Below are positions 62,243 through 64,000 of a stretch of DNA of 64,000 nucleotides, in pieces (positions within the stretch are counted from its first letter, which is position 1; every line of letters begins with the position of its first letter). Position numbers and translations under genes: made by a program. This DNA comes from Streptomyces sp. HM190 (GTDB lineage: Bacteria > Actinomycetota > Actinomycetes > Streptomycetales > Streptomycetaceae), in NCBI RefSeq assembly GCF_009857135.1, contig NZ_CP047318.1, positions 1,488,001 through 1,552,000 of the forward strand. Direction: 5' to 3'. Below the pieces are notes generated by a model. It was given only the letters and a program-made list of their open reading frames with translations, was not told the DNA's origin and did not search any database.

Positions 62243-62247
62243 GAGAG
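62234..62247. promoter_or_regulatory. Palindrome over the overlapping divergent start codons
   Basis: CTCTTGCATGAGAG has 4-bp inverted arms around TGCATG and covers both opposed ATGs (62240-62243). It could be the MocR operator. Confidence 0.4.
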
Positions 62248-63182
62248 CACAGAGTAGCGCTATCGACCAGCGCACAGTAGCGGTGGAAGCCCCTCCCGCC
62301 GGGGAACGCCATTCCCGGAGCGGCGGCACGAGCGGCGGCACCCTCCAGGCGGCCCTCGGAGTGGTCGCCTTCTCCCTCACGTTCCCGGCCACCGCCTGGG
62401 GCCTCGAAGGCTTCGGCCCCTGGTCCCTGGTCGCGGTGCGCAGTGTCCTCGCCGCCGTCATCGCGGGCGGCTGCCTGTTGGCCCTGCGGGTGCCGCTGCC
62501 GGGCCGTCGGCACTGGGCGGGCCTGGCGGTGGTCGCCGCGGGAGTGGTCGTCGGCTTCCCGCTCCTCACCACGCTCGCCCTGCAGACCTCGACCACCGCG
62601 CACGCCGCCGTGGTCGTCGGACTGCTCCCGCTGACCACCGCACTGCTGTCGGCGCTGCGCATGGGGTCACGGCCCTCGCGCACGTTCTGGTGCGCGGCGC
62701 TCGTCGGGGCCGCCGCAGTGCTGGCGTTCACGGCGACGCAGAGCGGTGGTGCCCTCGGCACCGCCGACCTCTATCTCTTCGCGGCGCTGCTGGTGTGCGC
62801 GGCCGGCTACACCGAGGGCGGTCGGCTGGCCCGGGTGATGCCCGGCTGGCAGGTCATCGGCTGGGCGCTGGTGCTCTGCCTGCCGTTCAGCGTGCCGGGC
62901 GCGCTGCTGGCCCTGTCGTACGAGCCGGTCCAGCTGACCGCGCACAGTGTGACGGGGCTGCTGTGGGTGGCGGCCGGGTCACAGTTCCTCGGCCTCGTCG
63001 TCTGGTACCGGGGCATGGCGGCCATCGGCATACCCCGGGCCAGCCAGTTGCAGCTCGCGCAGCCGCTGCTCACACTGGTGTGGTCGGTGCTGCTGCTGGG
63101 CGAGCACCTGACAGTGGCCGCCCCCCTGACGGCCGCGGCGGTGCTCGTGTGCATCGCCGTCACCCAACGGGCTCGGGGCTGA
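62241..63182 (+). CDS. EamA/DMT-family exporter
   Basis: The 313-residue protein has about ten predicted helices in two EamA halves: LGVVAFSLTFPATAWGLEGFGPW, LRSVLAAVIAGGCLLAL-type second helix, HAAVVVGLLPLTTALLSAL, then TADLYLFAALLVCAAGYTEG and QPLLTLVWSVLLLGEHLTV, the two repeat signatures. Such proteins export amino acids or metabolites. The ATG at 62241 would leave almost no leader because it overlaps the MocR start; GTG 62281 is an alternative that shortens the soluble N-terminus by 13 residues or so. Confidence 0.88.
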   Translation: MRAQSSAIDQRTVAVEAPPAGERHSRSGGTSGGTLQAALGVVAFSLTFPATAWGLEGFGPWSLVAVRSVLAAVIAGGCLLALRVPLPGRRHWAGLAVVAAGVVVGFPLLTTLALQTSTTAHAAVVVGLLPLTTALLSALRMGSRPSRTFWCAALVGAAAVLAFTATQSGGALGTADLYLFAALLVCAAGYTEGGRLARVMPGWQVIGWALVLCLPFSVPGALLALSYEPVQLTAHSVTGLLWVAAGSQFLGLVVWYRGMAAIGIPRASQLQLAQPLLTLVWSVLLLGEHLTVAAPLTAAAVLVCIAVTQRARG

Positions 63183-63265
63183 GTCCGGGCAGGTTCCGGT
63201 CGGACCGGCCCGCCGTGGACAGGCCACGGACCGATGCTCCCGCACCTGGTGAGGAGGCCCCGAAG

Positions 63266-63460
63266 ATGCGTGCAACCGTGGGCGACCAGCTTGTCCAGCA
63301 CGGCAGGGTGGTCGGGCAACACGACAAGGTCGGCGAGATCGTGGAAGTCATGGGCGAGGAGGGGAACCCTCCGTACCGCGTCCGGTTCGAGGACGGGCAC
63401 GAGGGCGTGTGCTCGCCCGGCCCGGACACGGAGATCCGGCACAGGGAAACGCGCCCGTAG
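63266..63460 (+). CDS. DUF1918-domain small protein
   Basis: This 64-residue protein starts at ATG 63266 with GAGGAGG upstream. It is one DUF1918 SH3-like barrel: MRATVGDQLVQHGRVVGQHD, then GEIVEVMGEEGNPPYRVRFE and the C-terminal SPGPDTEIRH. The family is small, actinobacterial and of unknown function. It stands alone 83 bp after the EamA gene. Confidence 0.87.
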   Translation: MRATVGDQLVQHGRVVGQHDKVGEIVEVMGEEGNPPYRVRFEDGHEGVCSPGPDTEIRHRETRP

Positions 63461-63473
63461 ACACGACGGTGGA

Positions 63474-64000
63474 TCAGCGCGGCGGCTCCGCCGGCTGCTG
63501 GTAGTGGTCGGCGACCACGCGCGCCATCGCCCCGATCCGGTCGACGGTCACCTCCTTGGCCGCGAAGAACACGTGCCCGTCCACCTCCGGGACGTCACGG
63601 GCCAGTGACAGGTGCCCGGAGAGTTCCGCCGGGTCCTGCCAGGCCGCGGGCTGCGCCGGGTCGCCGGCCTTGTAGAGGGCCTCCCCGATGTAGAGGCGTG
63701 TCCCGGAGTCCCGCGCCGTCCGCGCCCACCAGGGCAGCAGCTTCGCGTAGTCGGCGGCGGCGAAGCCGACGTTCCAGTACAGCTGCGGGACGATGTAGTC
63801 GATCCAGTTCTCACGGACCCACGTACGGGTGTCGGCGTACAGGTCGTCGTACGTCTGCACACCGGCCCGGGTGTCCGAGCCGCGCGCGTCGGTGGCGGCG
63901 TTGCGCCACACCCCGAAGGGGCTGATGCCGAACCGGGTGCCGGGCCGGACCGCCTTGATCTGCGCCGCCATCTCCCGGACCAGCTTGTCGATGTTGTCTC
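63474..64000 (-). CDS. GHL10/YngK-type glycosidase, C-terminal part (runs off the window)
   Basis: The leftward frame is open to the window end, so the N-terminus is missing. The visible part of about 175 residues contains IKAVRPGTRFGISPFGVWRN, NWIDYIVPQLYWNVGF, WWARTARDSGTRLYIGEALY and LARDVPEVDGHVFFAAKEVT, which match the GHL10 glycosyl-hydrolase-like family (YngK-type TIM barrels). The family is usually secreted or lipid-anchored; the signal would lie beyond the window. It ends in AEPPR at 63474. Confidence 0.85.
   Translation of the reverse strand, partial: DNIDKLVREMAAQIKAVRPGTRFGISPFGVWRNAATDARGSDTRAGVQTYDDLYADTRTWVRENWIDYIVPQLYWNVGFAAADYAKLLPWWARTARDSGTRLYIGEALYKAGDPAQPAAWQDPAELSGHLSLARDVPEVDGHVFFAAKEVTVDRIGAMARVVADHYQQPAEPPR

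Overview
The window reads as chromosomal DNA of a Streptomyces species. It has very high G+C with strong G/C bias at third codon positions, frequent GTG starts, 4-nt start/stop overlaps, an ssgB sporulation gene, Tat signal peptides and tRNA genes without an encoded CCA. From memory, the order ssgB, kinase, cob genes, metNIQ, glpQ1, argH, argR-argD-argB-argJ-argC resembles the S. coelicolor SCO15xx region; no database search was run.

Region 1 (1-4.2 kb): a possible Cys-rich small ORF, a DEDDh exonuclease, tRNA-Val(CAC), an SRPBCC protein and a large polytopic membrane protein. Region 2 (4.2-11 kb): a leftward sugar operon of Tat lipoprotein binding protein, two ABC permeases, a DUF624/YesL-like membrane protein and a Tat-exported exo-rhamnogalacturonan-lyase-like enzyme, behind two adjacent LacI-type palindromes. 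Region 3 (11-19.5 kb): a 1-kb gene-poor gap, a second tRNA-Val(CAC), ssgB, a CGNR zinc-finger regulator, small membrane proteins, a DsbA-like protein, the pabB/pabC pair and a five-tRNA array (Gly, Cys, Val, Val, Val). Region 4 (19.5-32.6 kb): a zinc-ribbon protein, an APH-like kinase, a Ser/Thr protein kinase, an rRNA/tRNA methyltransferase and three corrin/siroheme genes (cobA, a giant bluB-cobT fusion, cobL). Region 5 (32.7-41.1 kb): metNIQ with a Met/Cys-rich candidate leader peptide, small membrane proteins, a sigma-like factor, glpQ1 with a candidate PHO box, a PlsC-like acyltransferase and a nucleotidyltransferase. Region 6 (41.1-46.2 kb): a TetR/MFS efflux pair with a dense operator array, an aldo/keto reductase and argH. 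Region 7 (46.2-52.3 kb): a secreted triple-repeat protein, a PNPOx-like protein, and a three-gene module of flavocytochrome reductase, tetra-FMN-domain anchored carrier and ApbE flavin transferase. Region 8 (52.3-64 kb): the argCJBDR operon, an FGE-like protein, DUF5997 beside an HTH-less LysR effector domain, a degenerate histidine phosphatase, a GNAT, a MocR regulator divergent from an EamA exporter, DUF1918, and the C-terminal part of a GHL10 glycosidase.

The most interesting items are the predicted extracytoplasmic electron-transfer module (48.4-52.1 kb), whose carrier contains near-perfect 300-bp repeats; the possible methionine/cysteine attenuator upstream of metNIQ; the three-repeat secreted protein; the BluB-CobT fusion with an approximately 880-residue disordered N-terminus; and the six-copy TGTCTCA array around the tetR start.
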